From Mycobacterium paraffinicum (GTDB lineage: Bacteria; Actinomycetota; Actinomycetes; Mycobacteriales; Mycobacteriaceae), in NCBI RefSeq assembly GCF_001907675.1, contig NZ_MPNT01000006.1, positions 124,001 to 188,000 of the forward strand: DNA of 64,000 nucleotides, in the 5' to 3' direction. Under the pieces are notes generated by a model. The model had not been told where the DNA came from and searched no databases. It saw only the letters and a program-made list of their open reading frames with translations. Positions within the stretch are counted from its first letter, which is position 1; each line of letters opens with the position of its first letter. The position numbers and the translations under genes were made by a program. This document shows, one piece after another, positions 37,601 through 48,587 of the stretch.

Positions 37601-38154
37601 TGGCCGGATACGTTGTGCCGCACCGGCCGATAGCCGATGACGCCGAGAAGGCCTCGTTCACGTCGGAGGTGCGCGCCGCGATCGGCGCGACGCTGCCCGG
37701 CTATATGATTCCGTCCTCATTGACCGTGCTGGACGCGCTTCCCAAGACCGACTCGGGCAAGCTGAATCGGCCCGGGCTGCCGCGCCCCGCGGTCACCACC
37801 GGCGGGAGGACGGAGCCGTCGCGCACCGACACCGAGCGGGCGCTGGCCAAGGTGTTCGCCGAACTGCTGTCGACGCCCGAGGTGGGTCGCTTCGACGACT
37901 TCTTCGCCCTGGGCGGGGACAGCATCCTGTCGGTGCAGCTCGCCTCGCGGGCGCGGGCCGCCGGCCTGGCGGTCAACCCACGGATGATCTTCGAGAACCC
38001 GACGGTGCAGCAGCTGGCGGCCGCCGTCGACGGGCAGAACGACACCGACCACGCCGACACCCAGTTCGAGCCGATGAGCACGTCCGGACTCTCGGCCGAC
38101 GCCTTGGCTGCGGTGACGCAGCTTTGGTCCTCATCGCGCGACGGGGCGCCATGA
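31630..38154 (+). CDS. mbtE: MbtE, dimodular NRPS (C-A-PCP-C-A-PCP)
   Basis: 2174 aa, GTG start inside the mbtD stop. Module 1: C domain (HHIAWDD at 176), A domain (TSGSTG from Thr625, anchoring Asp670 in SFDVSMG), PCP Ser1017 (GGHSLVA). Module 2: C domain (HHIASDH at 1204), A domain (TSGSTG from Thr1704), PCP Ser2098 (GGDSILS). I recall M. tuberculosis MbtE at about 1682 aa, so this copy is roughly 490 aa longer. The second A domain has Leu1749 (ITFLEGG) where amino-acid-activating domains have Asp, while its ATP motifs and Lys ([10 protein letters not shown]) are intact. Module 1 probably activates the first lysine; the role of the second module is unclear. Confidence 0.93.
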   Translation: MTETTRAGARLDDERLELLRRKIAERGLARPAAGAPVATHEHPRMSVGQHRMWFVQSVDPDSALLNVCISYRVTGTVDIERLRHAVEAVAGRHAMLHTTYGTGSDGDPYPVIREELRPQWAEHDLSELTDQARRLRLDVLAQRDFRRPFDLATDSPLRVTVARLSADELMLLITAHHIAWDDASWAPFFADLTRAYVDPDGYRGEPPQAAPPPGEATDPAADYEYWRSQMANLPEPLELPGANGSVVPSTWRAQRATMPLPAGTVDRAAALARETGATPYMVLMAAFAALVHRYTQSTDFLIAAPVLNRGVGTEPAIGYYGNTVVIRLRPGPHQTFRELLAETRDRAVGAFAHSRADLDWLVRESNPDRRHGADRMTRVSFGQREPDGAGFCPPGVRCTRGELRGHFNQLPLSFMVELDRSGAGLVEAEYLVEVLDQQLVDQLLRHYAVLLDDALTNPDTALAACALMGTDDAEWLRRASTGEKFETPAATLPALVTRRAELSPAAIAVVYEGREYTYREIDEESNRLAHWLIERGVGTEDRVAVLLDKSPELVITALGVLKAGAVYLPVDPTYPEDRLAFILGDADAKLVLREPVSELSRYPATAPAELIRPLSPDNTAYLIYTSGSTGLPKGVPVPHAPIAEYFVWFGDEYRVDETDRLLQVASPSFDVSMGEIFGTLIMGARLVIPRPDGLRDIGYLTDLLSREGITSMHFVPSLLGLFLSLPGVSQWRTLRRVPIGGEALPGEIADKFHATFDALLYNFYGPTETVVNCTSYPVEGAQGTRVVPIGRPKINTQVHLLDNALRPVPAGVIGEIYIGGTHVAHGYHRRPGLTAERFVADPFTPGGRLYRSGDLARRNADGDIEFVGRADEQVKIRGFRIELGEIAAAISVDPSVGQAVVLAMDLPRLGKSLVGYVTPVPGHGPESVDIERIRARVAAALPDYMTPAAYVALDEIPITAHGKIDRAALPQPQIAAAAEYRDPATPTERRIAALFSALLGHDRVGVDDSFFDLGGHSLVATKLVAAIRSECGVEVGIRDIFELATVGSLAERVDQLGSGELRQSRPKLIATAHDEPMPLSASQLRSWFAYRVDGPSWVNNIPFAAKLSGPWDIDALVAAIGDVVARHEILRTSYVELDGVPYQVVGPAGEVSVRRATGPDQTWLRRELDAERRHGFELDRELPVRVAVLRTADDAEHVLSLVVHHIASDHWSAGVLFADVMTAYRARRAGEAPVWAPLRVQYADYAAWQGEFLGDASGQESPVAAEQREYWNRQLAGLPEDTGLRPDFPRQRVPSGEGESVDFRIDAATRAKLAELSRELGITEFMLLQTAVAVVLHKAGGGLDIPLGTPVAGRTEAELDQLIGFFVNILVLRNDLTGNPTLRELLTRARETALAAYAHQDLPFDRVVDSVSPVRSLSRNPLFQVVVHVRDHLPATRVIEQAPGGGEQDTVCTSLDPVFDMAHADLSVNFFGTDGSGGVGYNGNLIFRTELYSRATIERLAGWLTRVVSEFADNVDQSLRDVQLTDAAERRRLLEHWSRGERPPRDRPRSIPELLEPSRGLGSDRIAVRCGGQQIDYPALHRLSDNLAALLAARGVGPGSLVGLSTRRSIDLVVALVAIMKAGGGYFPIDPGYPLARKQFMLDDVRPPVVVATAEAAGGIPEVAGVTVLSLDDPQVRAAVESGDVDRRELPPPHPDDPMFLVFTSGSTGKPKGALGTHRSMAARLDWQLRHYPPRAHDIRLAQASITFLEGGMEMLAGLAAGATMILADDAEHRDPEALGELMNRHAVAQVTAVPSLVSVLVDSRPDAVRTLSRLVCGGEPVSASLLQRLVSVCAGADTELLNNIGSTETSGAVSRGRLEPPNPLVGKPVPGADAYLLDDGLRPVPVGVVGELYYAGDQLARGYWKRPALTATRFVANPFAPEPGSRLYRSGDLARWTEDGQLEFVGRSDHQVQVRGFRVELAEVEAALAGADGVAAAAARTWEVHGGTSLAGYVVPHRPIADDAEKASFTSEVRAAIGATLPGYMIPSSLTVLDALPKTDSGKLNRPGLPRPAVTTGGRTEPSRTDTERALAKVFAELLSTPEVGRFDDFFALGGDSILSVQLASRARAAGLAVNPRMIFENPTVQQLAAAVDGQNDTDHADTQFEPMSTSGLSADALAAVTQLWSSSRDGAP

Positions 38155-41100
38155 CGGCCACCAAGGACGTCGCGCCCGACATCGAGGACGTGATGGCGCT
38201 GAGCCCGCTGCAGGAGGGCTTGTATTCGCTGACCACGCTCGCCGAATTCGCCGACGGGGATGCCGACGATCCCTACGTGATCGGCATGGCCGCCGACATC
38301 TCCGGCGCGCTCGACGTCGAGTTGTTACGTGATTGCGCGACAAAGATGTTGGAGCGACACCCCAACCTGCGCGCCAGCTTCTTCAGCCGAGGGATCGCCC
38401 GCCCGGTGCAGATCGTGCCGTCCCGGGTCGAGCTGCCGTGGCGTACCGTCGCCGCGGCGCCCGAGGATGTCCAGGCGCTGCAGGACGGTGAACGCCGGCG
38501 CCCCTTCGACCTGGAGCGCGGTCCGGCCATCCGCTTCCTGCTCATCGAACTGCCGTGCAGCCGATGGCGTTTGGTGCTCACCGCCCACCACATCGTGATC
38601 GACGGCTGGTCGATGCCGGTGTTCGTCAACGAGATGATGATCCTGTACCAGGCCGGCGGCGACCTGTCCGCGCTGCCCGCCAGGCCGCGGCCGTACCGCG
38701 ACTACATCGGCTGGCTGGCGAGTCGCGATCTGGATGCCAGTCAACGGGTCTGGCGCGAGCACCTGGCCGGCCTTACCGGCCCCACCCTGCTCTCGGCGGC
38801 GCTGGGATCGGCGGAGGACCGGCGGACCGGGCTGCCCCGCACCACCGAACTTCGCCTGCCGGCCGCGGCCACCGCGCGGTTGGTGAACGAGACCCGCGCC
38901 CGCGGCATCACCGTCAACACCCTGATGCAGATGGCGTGGGCGCTGGTGTTGTCCAGGCTGACCGACACCCACGATGTCGTCTTCGGGGTCACGGTGTCCG
39001 GGAGGCCACCCGAACTGACCGGCGTGGAGACCATGATCGGGCTGTTCATCAACACCGTTCCCATGCGGGTGCGGCTCGACCCGGCCGCGAGCGTCGGCGA
39101 GCAATGCCGCACGGTGCAGCGGGAGGCCGCGCTGCTGCGTGAACACGGCTACCTCGGGCATGCCCAACTGCGCGCGCTCGGCGGCGTCGGGGAAATGTTC
39201 GACACCCTGCTGGTGTACGAGAACTTTCCCCTGGACGGACTGACCGCCGACGCTGAATTGGCCGCCGGCGGTGCGACATTCCGGCCGTCCGCCCTGCAAA
39301 CCCTGTCCCACTTCCCGATCACCGTCGCCGCACACATGGAAGGTGGCGAACTGGTGGTGCTGGTCGAAGTGATCGACGGTGCGCTGGGCGCCATCCCCGC
39401 CGCGGCCTTCGGCCGGCGGGTGCTCACCGCCGCCGAACGGCTGCTGCAGGATTGGGAGCGGCCGCTGCGCCAGGTCAGCGTGCTCCTGGAGGACGAGACG
39501 GCCCCGCTGGGTGGCGCGGCCCCGGCCACCCCGTCGGCGATCGGCATCCACACGAGATTCGCCGACGTCGCCGCCAAAAACCCGGACAGCATCGCGGTCA
39601 GTTGGGCGGGCGGCGCGCTGAGCTACCGCGAACTGGACGCCCTCGCCAATGGCCTGGCCGCCCGCCTCGCCGACCGCGGGGTGCGGTCCGAGACCCCAGT
39701 GGGCATCCGGCTCGCCCGGGGACCGCAATACATCGTCGCGATGCTTGCCGTGCTCAAGGCCGGCGGCACGTGCGTGCCGATGGAGCCCGTGACCCCGCCG
39801 GAACGGGTGGATTCGATCCTGCGTCAATCCGGCGCCGCGATCGTGCTCGACGAGGATTCGCCGGCGCCCGGCGAACCGCAGGGCGCCGACTTCCGCCCGG
39901 TCGAGGTGTCGCCCGGCCAGGCGGCCTACGTCGTCTTCACCTCGGGCACCACGGGAGAACCCAAGGGGGTCATCGGGACTCACGCGGCGGTGGGCGCCTA
40001 CGCCGACGACCATCTGGACAACGTGTTGCGGCCCGCGGCCGCCCGGCTGGGCCGACCGCTGCGCGTCGCGCACGCGTGGTCGTTCGCGTTCGACGCCGCC
40101 TGGCAGCCGTTGGTCGCGCTGCTCGACGGTCACGCCGTGCACGTGGTGGACGAGCACACCCAGACCGACGCCGAGGCGCTGGTCGAATTGATCGCCGAGC
40201 ACCGCATCGACATGATTGACACCACCCCGTCGATGTTTGCCCAACTCGCGGCCTGCGGTTTGCTCAGCACGGTGCCGCTCGCGGTGCTGGCGCTGGGTGG
40301 GGAAGCGCTCGGCAAGCCCGCCTGGATCCTTATCCGCGCCGAGTGCGCGCGCACGGGCATGGTGGCCTACAACTGCTATGGCCCCACCGAGACCACGGTC
40401 GAGGGCGTGGTCGCCGCCATCGCCGAGCACGACGAGCCGTCGATCGGGCGGCCGACCCTGCACACCCGCGGCTACGTGCTGGACTCCGCGCTGCGACCGG
40501 TGCCGTGCGGGGCGACCGGCGAGCTGTATCTGGCCGGCGCCCAGCTGGCCCGCGGTTATCTCGGCCGTGCGGCCGAGACCAGCCAGCGGTTCGTCGCCGA
40601 TCCCTTCGTGACCGGCGAACGCATGTACCGGACGGGCGATTTGGTGCGTCGGGGCATCGACGGCTCCCTGGGCTACGTGGGCCGCGCCGACGCTCAGGTC
40701 AAGATCCGCGGCTATCGCGTCGAGCCGGGCGAGATCGCGGCCGCGCTCGAATCACATCCCGCTATCCAGCACGCGGGCGTTCTGGTGCGCCGGGACCAGG
40801 GGGTCGCCCGGCTGACCGCCTACGTGGTGGTTGCGGATGGGGCGGCGCGGCCGCCGTCGGCGGCTGAGCTGCGCGGCATGCTCGGCTCCCGGTTGCCGCG
40901 CTACATGATCCCTCAGCGCTTCGTGACGGTGGACGAGATCCCCTTGACGGTCAACGGCAAGCTGGACGAGGCCGCGCTCAGCGCCTTCGAGAGCGCCGAG
41001 GCGGCGCCCGCCGAGGCCGACCCCGCCACGCCGACCGAAGCCGCATTGGCCAACCTTCTTTCGGAGATTCTCCGTCAACCCCGAGTCGACGTCTCCGCGG

Positions 41101-42563
41101 ATTTCCTGCAGCTGGGCCTGGACAGCATCACGGCCCTCTCAGTGGTGCAGGCGGCCCGGGCGCGGGGAATTCCGCTGCGCGCCAGGCTCATCCTCGAGTG
41201 CGCCAACGTCCGCGAATTGGCGGAGGCGACCGACTCCGAAACGGCAGCCGCCGCAAGCGATGTCGACGACGACACCGGGCCCATGCCGGTGCTGCCCAAC
41301 GGCCGCTGGCTCTACGAATTCGGAGAACCGCGCCGCCTGGCGCAGACCGAGGCCATCCGGCTGCCCGACAACGTCACCCGCGAGCAACTGGACTCCGCGC
41401 TGGCCGGCATCGTGAACGGCCACGAAGTGCTGCGCGTCCGCCTGGACCGGTCCGCCACGACCCTGGTTCCGGTACCGGGCGCCGACACCGGGCTCATCGA
41501 GGAGATTCCGGTCGCCGACGATGTGCAGGCGGTAATCCCCGCACACGTCGCGCGGGCCGTCGACCGCCTAGACCCGGAGTGTGGGACGATGCTCGCCGCG
41601 GTGTGGCTTCGCCCCCCGGCCGGGCCGAGCGTCCTGCTGCTGGCCGCCCACGTCCTGGCGATGGATCCGGCGTCGTGGCGGGTGGTCCTCGGCGAACTGG
41701 ATTCCGCCCTAACGGCTTTGACCGCCGGACGCTCGCCCGCGCCGATCCGCGAGCACACCAGCTACCGGCGCTGGGCCGCCGCGCTCATCGAGCGCGCTCA
41801 CCGGCTGGACACGGTGCAGTTCTGGGCCGCCCAGTCCGACGGCGACGATCCCGAGCTCGGCGCGCGACGGGTCGATCCGCGTCACGACCGCGCCCGCGAC
41901 CTGGATGTCCGCATGATCGCCACCGATGCCGACATCACCCGTCGGCTGCTGGGCTCGGGCCTGCCGATGCCGAACCTGCTGATCGCCGCCACGGCGGCGA
42001 CGGTGACGCGGTGGCGGCAGTCCCGCGATCAGGCCACGCCAGCGCCCCTGCTGGCGCTCGAAACGCACGGGCGCGCCGACGCTCTCGTCGACGACTCGGG
42101 CGCGCACACCATCGACACCGGCGACACCGTCGGACTGCTGAGTTCCATTTACCCGCTGCGGGTCACGTCGGCGGATCCGCGAAACGTGGGGGAACTGCTG
42201 GCGGCGATCCCGGGCGACGGGCTGGACTATGGGTTGCTGCGCTACCTGCGCACCGACACCGCCGAGCGCCTCGCGCCGCTGCCCGCGCCGCAACTGCTAC
42301 TGAACTACCTCGGCGCCGCCCACGCCCACGGCGGCACCGCGCTGACATTGGAGCGCGAGCTGCTGGCCGGGGTGTCGCCGCAGCCCGAACCGGATCTCGC
42401 GGTCCGCCACGAGCTCACCATCGTGGCCGCCCTGCTGACGTTCGACGACGGGCAACAGGTGCTGGCCGCACAATGGCGCACGCTGCCCGACATTCTCAGC
42501 GGCGCCGATGTGGCTGTGCTGCAACATCTTTGGATCGATTCACTTCGGGAGCTGGCCAGATGA
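38151..42563 (+). CDS. mbtF: MbtF, terminal NRPS (C-A-PCP plus epimerization-like domain)
   Basis: 1470 aa from ATG 38151, overlapping the mbtE stop (ATGA); length close to M. tuberculosis MbtF (1461). C domain with intact HHIVIDG (His146-147), A domain with TSGTTG from Thr597 and Asp648 in [11 protein letters not shown] Ser992 in [10 protein letters not shown]. The last about 430 residues look like an epimerization domain ([27 protein letters not shown]), but the catalytic HHxxxDG reads AHVLAMDP (His1167, Asp1171), so epimerase activity is doubtful; release or cyclisation of the terminal lysine lactam is an alternative. Adds the last lysine of mycobactin. Confidence 0.95.
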   Translation: MTATKDVAPDIEDVMALSPLQEGLYSLTTLAEFADGDADDPYVIGMAADISGALDVELLRDCATKMLERHPNLRASFFSRGIARPVQIVPSRVELPWRTVAAAPEDVQALQDGERRRPFDLERGPAIRFLLIELPCSRWRLVLTAHHIVIDGWSMPVFVNEMMILYQAGGDLSALPARPRPYRDYIGWLASRDLDASQRVWREHLAGLTGPTLLSAALGSAEDRRTGLPRTTELRLPAAATARLVNETRARGITVNTLMQMAWALVLSRLTDTHDVVFGVTVSGRPPELTGVETMIGLFINTVPMRVRLDPAASVGEQCRTVQREAALLREHGYLGHAQLRALGGVGEMFDTLLVYENFPLDGLTADAELAAGGATFRPSALQTLSHFPITVAAHMEGGELVVLVEVIDGALGAIPAAAFGRRVLTAAERLLQDWERPLRQVSVLLEDETAPLGGAAPATPSAIGIHTRFADVAAKNPDSIAVSWAGGALSYRELDALANGLAARLADRGVRSETPVGIRLARGPQYIVAMLAVLKAGGTCVPMEPVTPPERVDSILRQSGAAIVLDEDSPAPGEPQGADFRPVEVSPGQAAYVVFTSGTTGEPKGVIGTHAAVGAYADDHLDNVLRPAAARLGRPLRVAHAWSFAFDAAWQPLVALLDGHAVHVVDEHTQTDAEALVELIAEHRIDMIDTTPSMFAQLAACGLLSTVPLAVLALGGEALGKPAWILIRAECARTGMVAYNCYGPTETTVEGVVAAIAEHDEPSIGRPTLHTRGYVLDSALRPVPCGATGELYLAGAQLARGYLGRAAETSQRFVADPFVTGERMYRTGDLVRRGIDGSLGYVGRADAQVKIRGYRVEPGEIAAALESHPAIQHAGVLVRRDQGVARLTAYVVVADGAARPPSAAELRGMLGSRLPRYMIPQRFVTVDEIPLTVNGKLDEAALSAFESAEAAPAEADPATPTEAALANLLSEILRQPRVDVSADFLQLGLDSITALSVVQAARARGIPLRARLILECANVRELAEATDSETAAAASDVDDDTGPMPVLPNGRWLYEFGEPRRLAQTEAIRLPDNVTREQLDSALAGIVNGHEVLRVRLDRSATTLVPVPGADTGLIEEIPVADDVQAVIPAHVARAVDRLDPECGTMLAAVWLRPPAGPSVLLLAAHVLAMDPASWRVVLGELDSALTALTAGRSPAPIREHTSYRRWAAALIERAHRLDTVQFWAAQSDGDDPELGARRVDPRHDRARDLDVRMIATDADITRRLLGSGLPMPNLLIAATAATVTRWRQSRDQATPAPLLALETHGRADALVDDSGAHTIDTGDTVGLLSSIYPLRVTSADPRNVGELLAAIPGDGLDYGLLRYLRTDTAERLAPLPAPQLLLNYLGAAHAHGGTALTLERELLAGVSPQPEPDLAVRHELTIVAALLTFDDGQQVLAAQWRTLPDILSGADVAVLQHLWIDSLRELAR

Positions 42564-43855
42564 GCACACTTGCGATCCTCGGTGCTGGAGCCAAGGCGGT
42601 CGCCGTCGCGGCCAAGGCTTCCGCGTTGCGGGACATGGGCGTCGATGCCCCCGAGGTGATCGCCGTCGAACGCATCGGCGTCGCGGCCAACTGGCAGGCG
42701 AGCGGCGGTTGGACCGATGGGGCGCACCGGCTGGGCACCAGCCCGGAGAAGGACGTCGGGTTCCCGTACCGCTCGGCGCTGGTGCCCCGCCGCAATGCCG
42801 AACTCGACGAGCGGATGACCCGCTACAGCTGGCAGTCCTACCTGATCGCCACGGCGTCGTTCGCCGAATGGATAGACCGCGGCCGTCCCGCGCCGACCCA
42901 TCGCAAGTGGAGCCAGTACCTGGGTTGGGTGGCCGACCAAATCGGCCTCAACGTGGTACACGGTGAGGTCGAACGCCTGGCCGTCAGCGGCGACCAATGG
43001 ACCCTGCACACCCACGAGACGACCGTGCACGCCGACGCCCTGATGATCACCGGGCCCGGGCAGGCCGAGAAATCCTTGCTGCCCGGCAATCCACGCATGC
43101 TGTCGATCGCCCAGTTCTGGGACCGCGCCGCCGGCCACGACCGGATCACCGCCGAGCGGGTCGCCGTGATCGGCGGCGGCGAGACCGCGGCGTCGATGCT
43201 CAACGAGCTGTTCCGGCACCGGGTTTCGACCATCACCGTCATCTCGCCTCAGGTGACGCTGTTCACCCGCGGGGAGAGTTTCTTTGAGAACTCGCTGTTC
43301 TCCGACCCCACCGACTGGAACGCATTGACGCTGGCCGAACGCCGCGACGCGCTGGCCCGCACCGACCGCGGCGTGTTCTCGGCGAACGTGCAGGAGGCCC
43401 TGTTGGCCGACGACCGCATCCGCCACTTGCGGGGCCGGGTGGCCCACGCGGTGGGCCGCGACGGGCAGGTTCGGCTGACCCTGTCCACCAACCGGGGCAG
43501 TGAAAACCTCGAGACGGTGCACGGGTTCGACCTCGTCATCGACGGTTCCGGCGCCGACTCGCTGTGGTTCACGTCCTTGTTCGGCCAGGACGTGCTGGAC
43601 CTGTTGGAGCTCGGCCTGGGCGGACCGCTGACCGCCGACAGCCTGCAGGAAGCGATCGGCTACGACCTGGCCGTCACCGACGTCACCCCCAAGTTGTTCC
43701 TGCCGAACCTCTCCGGGTTGACGCAGGGGCCAGGATTTCCCAACCTCAGCTGCTTGGGATTGTTGTCAGACCGGGTATTGGGATCCACGGTGGGTTCGGT
43801 CGGCCCGTCCAAGCGCACGACAAGGAGACGCGATGAGCATCAACCCCTTCGATGA
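42560..43855 (+). CDS. mbtG: MbtG, lysine N6-monooxygenase
   Basis: 431 aa from ATG 42560 (ATGA overlap with mbtF); same length as M. tuberculosis MbtG. FAD-binding motif [13 protein letters not shown] at the N-terminus, NADPH-binding [12 protein letters not shown] near residue 205, and the [13 protein letters not shown]-terminus typical of the IucD/PvdA N-hydroxylase class. It hydroxylates the epsilon nitrogen of lysine residues to create the hydroxamate iron ligands. The upstream open frame is antisense-free shadow of mbtF. Its last 23 bp overlap mbtH. Confidence 0.95.
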   Translation: MSTLAILGAGAKAVAVAAKASALRDMGVDAPEVIAVERIGVAANWQASGGWTDGAHRLGTSPEKDVGFPYRSALVPRRNAELDERMTRYSWQSYLIATASFAEWIDRGRPAPTHRKWSQYLGWVADQIGLNVVHGEVERLAVSGDQWTLHTHETTVHADALMITGPGQAEKSLLPGNPRMLSIAQFWDRAAGHDRITAERVAVIGGGETAASMLNELFRHRVSTITVISPQVTLFTRGESFFENSLFSDPTDWNALTLAERRDALARTDRGVFSANVQEALLADDRIRHLRGRVAHAVGRDGQVRLTLSTNRGSENLETVHGFDLVIDGSGADSLWFTSLFGQDVLDLLELGLGGPLTADSLQEAIGYDLAVTDVTPKLFLPNLSGLTQGPGFPNLSCLGLLSDRVLGSTVGSVGPSKRTTRRRDEHQPLR

Positions 43856-44051
43856 CGAGAACGGCACCTTCTTCGTCCTCGTCAACGACGAGGAACAACA
43901 CAGCCTGTGGCCGAGCTTCGCCGACAAACCGGCGGGGTGGCGGGTGGTCCACGGCGAGGCGAGCCGCGCGGAGTGCCTCGAGTACATCGAACAGAACTGG
44001 ACCGACATCCGGCCCAAGAGCCTCCGGGAATCGATCGAGCGACGCACGTAA
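43833..44051 (+). CDS. mbtH: MbtH, NRPS adenylation-domain activator
   Basis: 72 aa, founding member of the MbtH-like family. The conserved core is present: [26 protein letters not shown]... with the three invariant Trp (SLW, GW, NW) and the end motif DIRPKSLRE. MbtH proteins bind A domains and are needed for folding or activity of MbtB, MbtE and MbtF. It overlaps mbtG by 23 bp and has AAGGAGACGCG upstream. Last gene of the mbt operon; the 170 bp after it show only a weak GC-rich inverted repeat as possible terminator. Confidence 0.97.
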   Translation: MSINPFDDENGTFFVLVNDEEQHSLWPSFADKPAGWRVVHGEASRAECLEYIEQNWTDIRPKSLRESIERRT

Positions 44052-44221
44052 CAGGCGGCGGCGCACGCGGCCGTAGCGTCGCCGTACCGTGACCGGCCCG
44101 AGACACAAATACCCGTAACACCAGGCACACTTACACCAACCAAACCGTGGTCACGCGGAACCGGGTGGGAGACAAGATCGCTGGGATCCCGCCATGGTGC
44201 ATGCGTATCGAAGGGGGAACC

Positions 44222-44737
44222 GTGAAAACCATGAAGAGTATTGCCACCGGCGTGGCGGCGTTCGCCGTCGTAGGGGGAGCCGCCGGTGGCGCTTTCATTG
44301 CGGCGCCGATGGATCAGGTGCGGCTGGCCGCGCTAGGTGCGCCGTTGCCGCAGGACCCGCCGCCACCGCCGCCGCCCCCGGGCGCCCTGCCGAGCCCCGA
44401 GCAGCTGGCGAACCTGTGCAATCAGGCCACCGACCCGGGCGTTTCATACACCACCAAGAACAACCTGGTCGAGAACGGCATCAGCCCGGACGAGGGCCAC
44501 GTTGCCGACCACGATCTGCGAAAGGCCTACCGCAACGGCAACTTTCCCGAGACGTTCGCGGTGACGAACATCGCGCCGGCCGGCCCGAACATGGCCCAGG
44601 CCGACGTGGCCATCTCCGGTCCGAAGTTCGCCGGGCCGGTGGAGAAGCACTTGGTGTTCGTCAATCAAGGCGGCAACTGGATTCTGCAGCATGACGCCGC
44701 TATCGCCCTGATTCAGGCGGCGACCGCGACGAACTAG
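44222..44737 (+). CDS. CFP2/MTB12-like secreted low-molecular-weight antigen, paralog 1
   Basis: 171 aa from GTG 44222, chosen because the ribosome-binding site GAAGGGGGAACC and start align exactly with those of the next gene. A signal peptide of about 33 residues (MKSIATGVAAFAVVGGAAGGAF) is followed by a polyproline linker (LPQDPPPPPPPPG) and a compact domain with SYTTKNNLVENGIS and VEKHLVFVNQGGNW, the MTB12 fold. It is the more divergent of two tandem copies. In M. tuberculosis only one gene (Rv2376c) is recalled at this place, so this looks like a local duplication. Exported; function unknown. Confidence 0.85.
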   Translation: MKTMKSIATGVAAFAVVGGAAGGAFIAAPMDQVRLAALGAPLPQDPPPPPPPPGALPSPEQLANLCNQATDPGVSYTTKNNLVENGISPDEGHVADHDLRKAYRNGNFPETFAVTNIAPAGPNMAQADVAISGPKFAGPVEKHLVFVNQGGNWILQHDAAIALIQAATATN

Positions 44738-44914
44738 CCGGCCCGAATTCTGGGCTGCCGCACAGCGGGGGCACAGGTTCCGCCTGTTGTCTTCACATGG
44801 CGTGGCCGTAACGTAGCCGTGCCGAGAGGCGAAACAACAGGAGTAGCAGGCGCGCTGACACCACGCCGGATGCGTGGATCCGTTTCACCAGGCGTGCCCG
44901 TCGAAGGGGGAACC

Positions 44915-45424
44915 ATGAAAACCGTCAAGTTGCTCGCCACCAGCGCGGCAGCCTTCGCCGTCATCGGGGGTGCGGCCGCCGGCGCGGTCTCCGTCGCGCC
45001 TTCGGTGGTTCAGGTGCGGCTGGCCTCGATCGGTGCGCCGTTACCGCAGGATCCGGCTCCGGCTCCGGCTGCGGCCGCCGACCTGCCGACCGCCGATCAG
45101 CTGACCGGTGTGCTGACCAGCCTGGCCGACCCGAGCGTCTCCTTCTCCAGCAAGAGCAACCTGGTTCAAGGTGGCATCAGCGGGATCGAGGCGCACGTCG
45201 CCGACAAGAAGCTGCAGAAGGCGGCCAAGAACGGCGACCTGCCCCTGTCGTTCGATGTCACGAACATCCAGCCGGCCGCGGCCGGTTCGGCCACGGCCGA
45301 CGTCGCGGTCTCCGGCCCGAAGCTCACCTCGCCGGTCACGCAGAACGTCACGTTCGTCAACCAGGGCGGTTGGGTGCTGTCGCGGGCGTCGGCGATGGAG
45401 TTGCTGCAGGCCGCTGGTCAGTGA
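44915..45424 (+). CDS. cfp2: CFP2/MTB12 low-molecular-weight secreted antigen
   Basis: 169 aa. Signal peptide [19 protein letters not shown]..., an Ala/Pro linker ([13 protein letters not shown]), then a mature domain nearly identical to M. tuberculosis MTB12: [52 protein letters not shown]. Known as a culture-filtrate T-cell antigen; molecular role unknown. Second of two tandem copies, each with the leader GAAGGGGGAACC before its start. Its stop region overlaps the convergent sigma-factor gene by 7 bp. Confidence 0.93.
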   Translation: MKTVKLLATSAAAFAVIGGAAAGAVSVAPSVVQVRLASIGAPLPQDPAPAPAAAADLPTADQLTGVLTSLADPSVSFSSKSNLVQGGISGIEAHVADKKLQKAAKNGDLPLSFDVTNIQPAAAGSATADVAVSGPKLTSPVTQNVTFVNQGGWVLSRASAMELLQAAGQ

Positions 45425-46308
45425 CCGGCGCGCAGCGCGCCCAGGTCTGACTTGGCGATGCGGACGGGGTCGGCCAGCACGTCGATCGAGGCGACCAGGC
45501 CGTCGCGCACGACGAATCCCATGATCGCCGTGGCCTGCCCGGCGACGAAGATCACCGCGCCGGCCGCCCCGTTGACCGTCGCGGCGCGCACCTCGCGGTC
45601 CGGGCCCGCGTAGGCGCGGGCCAGCCTCGCCACGGCGGGCGCACCCTCGGCGCGGAAGCCGGCGGCGCCCCGGCCGAAGTCGCCGCGCAGCACCACGTCG
45701 GGATGCAGCACCGCCACCAGGCGGTCGAAGTCGCCGCTGCGACCCGCCGCGAAGAACGCGTCGACGGCCTCCCGCTGGGCGGTCACGTCGCGGTCGGGGG
45801 CCGGGTCGGCCTCTTCGATGCGCCGGCGCGCCCGGCTGGCCAGCTTGCGGGTGGCCTCCGGGGTCCGGCCGACGATGGGGGCGATCTGGTCGAACGGCAC
45901 GGCGAACGCGTCGTGCAGCACGAACGCCAGGCGCTGCTCCGGGGGCAACGTATCCAGCACCACGAACAATGCCAGCCCGACCGCCTCGGCGAGCATCGCG
46001 CGGTGTTCGGGGTCGAACTCGCCGTCGGCTTCCACGATCGGGTCCGGCAGGACGGCGGCCAGCTCCTCGCGACCCCGGGCCCGGCGGTCGCGCAGCATGT
46101 TCAGGCAGATGCGGGCCACCACGGTGGTCAGCCAGGCGTCCAGGTTGGCGATGCCGTCGGCCGGGCTCCCGCTCAGCCGCAGCCACGCCTCCTGCACGGC
46201 GTCCTGGGCGTCGTCGATCGAGCCCAGCATGCGGTAGGCGATGGCGCCGAGCTGCGGCCGGGCCGCCTCGAAACGCGCCGTCAGCGACACATCCGGGTCA
46301 CGTGTCAC
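45418..46308 (-). CDS. ECF-family RNA polymerase sigma factor with SnoaL-like C-terminal domain (ECF41 type)
   Basis: 296 aa from GTG 46308, overlapping the stop of the CMD gene by 11 bp. Sigma region 2 ([28 protein letters not shown]) and region 4 ([42 protein letters not shown]) are complete. About 110 further residues form a SnoaL/NTF2-like domain ([24 protein letters not shown]...). ECF41 sigma factors have this extra domain, which tunes their activity, and are typically linked to carboxymuconolactone-decarboxylase-family genes, as here. No anti-sigma gene is adjacent, as usual for the group. The usual DGGGR motif seems degraded to GDFGRG. Confidence 0.88.
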   Translation of the reverse strand: MTRDPDVSLTARFEAARPQLGAIAYRMLGSIDDAQDAVQEAWLRLSGSPADGIANLDAWLTTVVARICLNMLRDRRARGREELAAVLPDPIVEADGEFDPEHRAMLAEAVGLALFVVLDTLPPEQRLAFVLHDAFAVPFDQIAPIVGRTPEATRKLASRARRRIEEADPAPDRDVTAQREAVDAFFAAGRSGDFDRLVAVLHPDVVLRGDFGRGAAGFRAEGAPAVARLARAYAGPDREVRAATVNGAAGAVIFVAGQATAIMGFVVRDGLVASIDVLADPVRIAKSDLGALRAGH

Positions 46309-46897
46309 CGTGCATTTCGGGCAGGGCACAGACCCGGTCACCCGAGAAACCTGACGGGCCGATCCCGAGCGCGAGGTTGAAGCGGGCCCGCAGGTTGCCC
46401 AGCGTGATGACGTGGGTGAGCCCGACGAGTTGGGCGGTGTCGAAATGCGTGCGCAGCGCATCGAAAAGCTCGTCGCTGACTTCGACAGGGGTGCGGCTGA
46501 TCGCGGTGGCGTACTCGAGGATCAGCTTGTCGACGTCGGAGAAGCACGCCGCGTTCCGGTAGTCGGCCATCGCCAGCAGTTCCTCGTCGGTGATGCCCCA
46601 GCGACGGGCGATCTGCGAACCAAGGTCGATGCAGTACTGGCAACGTATCGTTGTGGCCGCCTTGAGCTCGGCGAGCGCGCGGTCGCGGGGGCGCAGGATG
46701 TCCAGCTTCGACTCGGCCTGCTCCAGCCGGCCGTACGCGTTGAGCAGCCGGGGGATGTGCGCGTACATCCGCAGCGGTTCCAGCATCCCGGCCGTTTCGA
46801 GCCCGGTCATCTGGGCCAGTTTGCGCTTGGTGAAGAAGAAGGCGATCTTGGCGCCTAGACCGGCGTCACGGTCGGAGACCCCCGGCAACCGGGACAT
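46298..46897 (-). CDS. Carboxymuconolactone decarboxylase/AhpD-family protein
   Basis: 199 aa from ATG 46897 with a strong AGGAGG nine bases upstream. All-helical CMD/AhpD fold with the redox pair Cys86-x-x-Cys89 (TIRCQYCIDLGSQ). AhpD enzymes carry CxxCxxxH; here Gly93 stands at the His position, so peroxidase activity of the classical type is doubtful. Overlaps the ECF sigma gene, the classic partner arrangement, and is a likely target of that sigma factor. Substrate unknown. Confidence 0.85.
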   Translation of the reverse strand: MSRLPGVSDRDAGLGAKIAFFFTKRKLAQMTGLETAGMLEPLRMYAHIPRLLNAYGRLEQAESKLDILRPRDRALAELKAATTIRCQYCIDLGSQIARRWGITDEELLAMADYRNAACFSDVDKLILEYATAISRTPVEVSDELFDALRTHFDTAQLVGLTHVITLGNLRARFNLALGIGPSGFSGDRVCALPEMHGDT

Positions 46898-46976
46898 GGC
46901 GATCCTCCTAGCAAGTTGCGGTGTGAAACCAACGTCCTCACTAAGTCGACACCCGGCGGCGGGCAAACGTGACCGG

Positions 46977-47291
46977 CTACGTCGGCGGCCCCGGCGCCAT
47001 GTCCATGTCGAACACCCGCGCGTGCAGCACCGTGCGGTTCCGCAGTGCCGCGCGGACCGCCCGGTGCAGGCCGTCTTCGAGATAGGTGACGCCCCTCCAC
47101 CGCACCGCGTGCGGAAACAGGTCGCCGTAAAAGGTGGAGTCCTCCGACAACAGGCGGTCCAGGGCGAGCACCGTCGTCGTGGTGACCAATTCGTCGAGCC
47201 GGATCTGCTGCGGCGGAATCTGGGCCCAATCCCGGTACGACAGCCCATGCTCGGGGTACGGCTTGCCGTCGCGCACGCCCTTGAAAATCAT
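46977..47291 (-). CDS. Conserved mycobacterial hypothetical protein (Rv2375-like)
   Basis: 104 aa from ATG 47291 (MIFKGVRDGKPYPEHG); a start 15 bp upstream is also in frame. It lies divergent from hrcA exactly where M. tuberculosis carries Rv2375, and the sequence fits that protein as I recall it. Recognisable parts: IPPQQIRLDELVTTTTVLAL and VTYLEDGLHRAVRAALRNR. The helix pattern and ParB-like 'EDGLHRAVRAAL' segment hint at a nucleic-acid- or nucleotide-related role, but I cannot name a function. No signal peptide. Confidence 0.82.
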   Translation of the reverse strand: MIFKGVRDGKPYPEHGLSYRDWAQIPPQQIRLDELVTTTTVLALDRLLSEDSTFYGDLFPHAVRWRGVTYLEDGLHRAVRAALRNRTVLHARVFDMDMAPGPPT

Positions 47292-47491
47292 GGCCCCATC
47301 TCCCACGACGCGTCGCCCTCACCCGACCGATTCATGCTGGACAGGCTAACCGGAAGAAGCGTCGCGAGCGCCGAAGCGCCCGTAATCGCCACCGGCGCCG
47401 CCGACCGTCCGCCGCTGCCCGCCTGCTGGTAACCGTTAGCCCGGCTCGAGACCCGTAAAATGGACCCGGTCAGCGCGGTGCAGGGAGGTGA

Positions 47492-48529
<1,038 letters not shown>

Positions 48530-48587
48530 ACGCGCACCCGCGGTATGCCCAGGCGCGGGATAAGGACCAGGTTTAGGAGAGTCAGGC

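Noticed and set aside
33709..37623. 1304-codon open frame antisense to mbtE
   Set aside because: Arg/Gly/His/Gln-rich composition of an antisense high-GC shadow, no motifs, and the plus strand encodes a clear NRPS there.
38325..40463. 712-codon minus-strand frame over mbtF
   Set aside because: Antisense shadow of the MbtF condensation and adenylation domains; no motifs and no ribosome-binding site.
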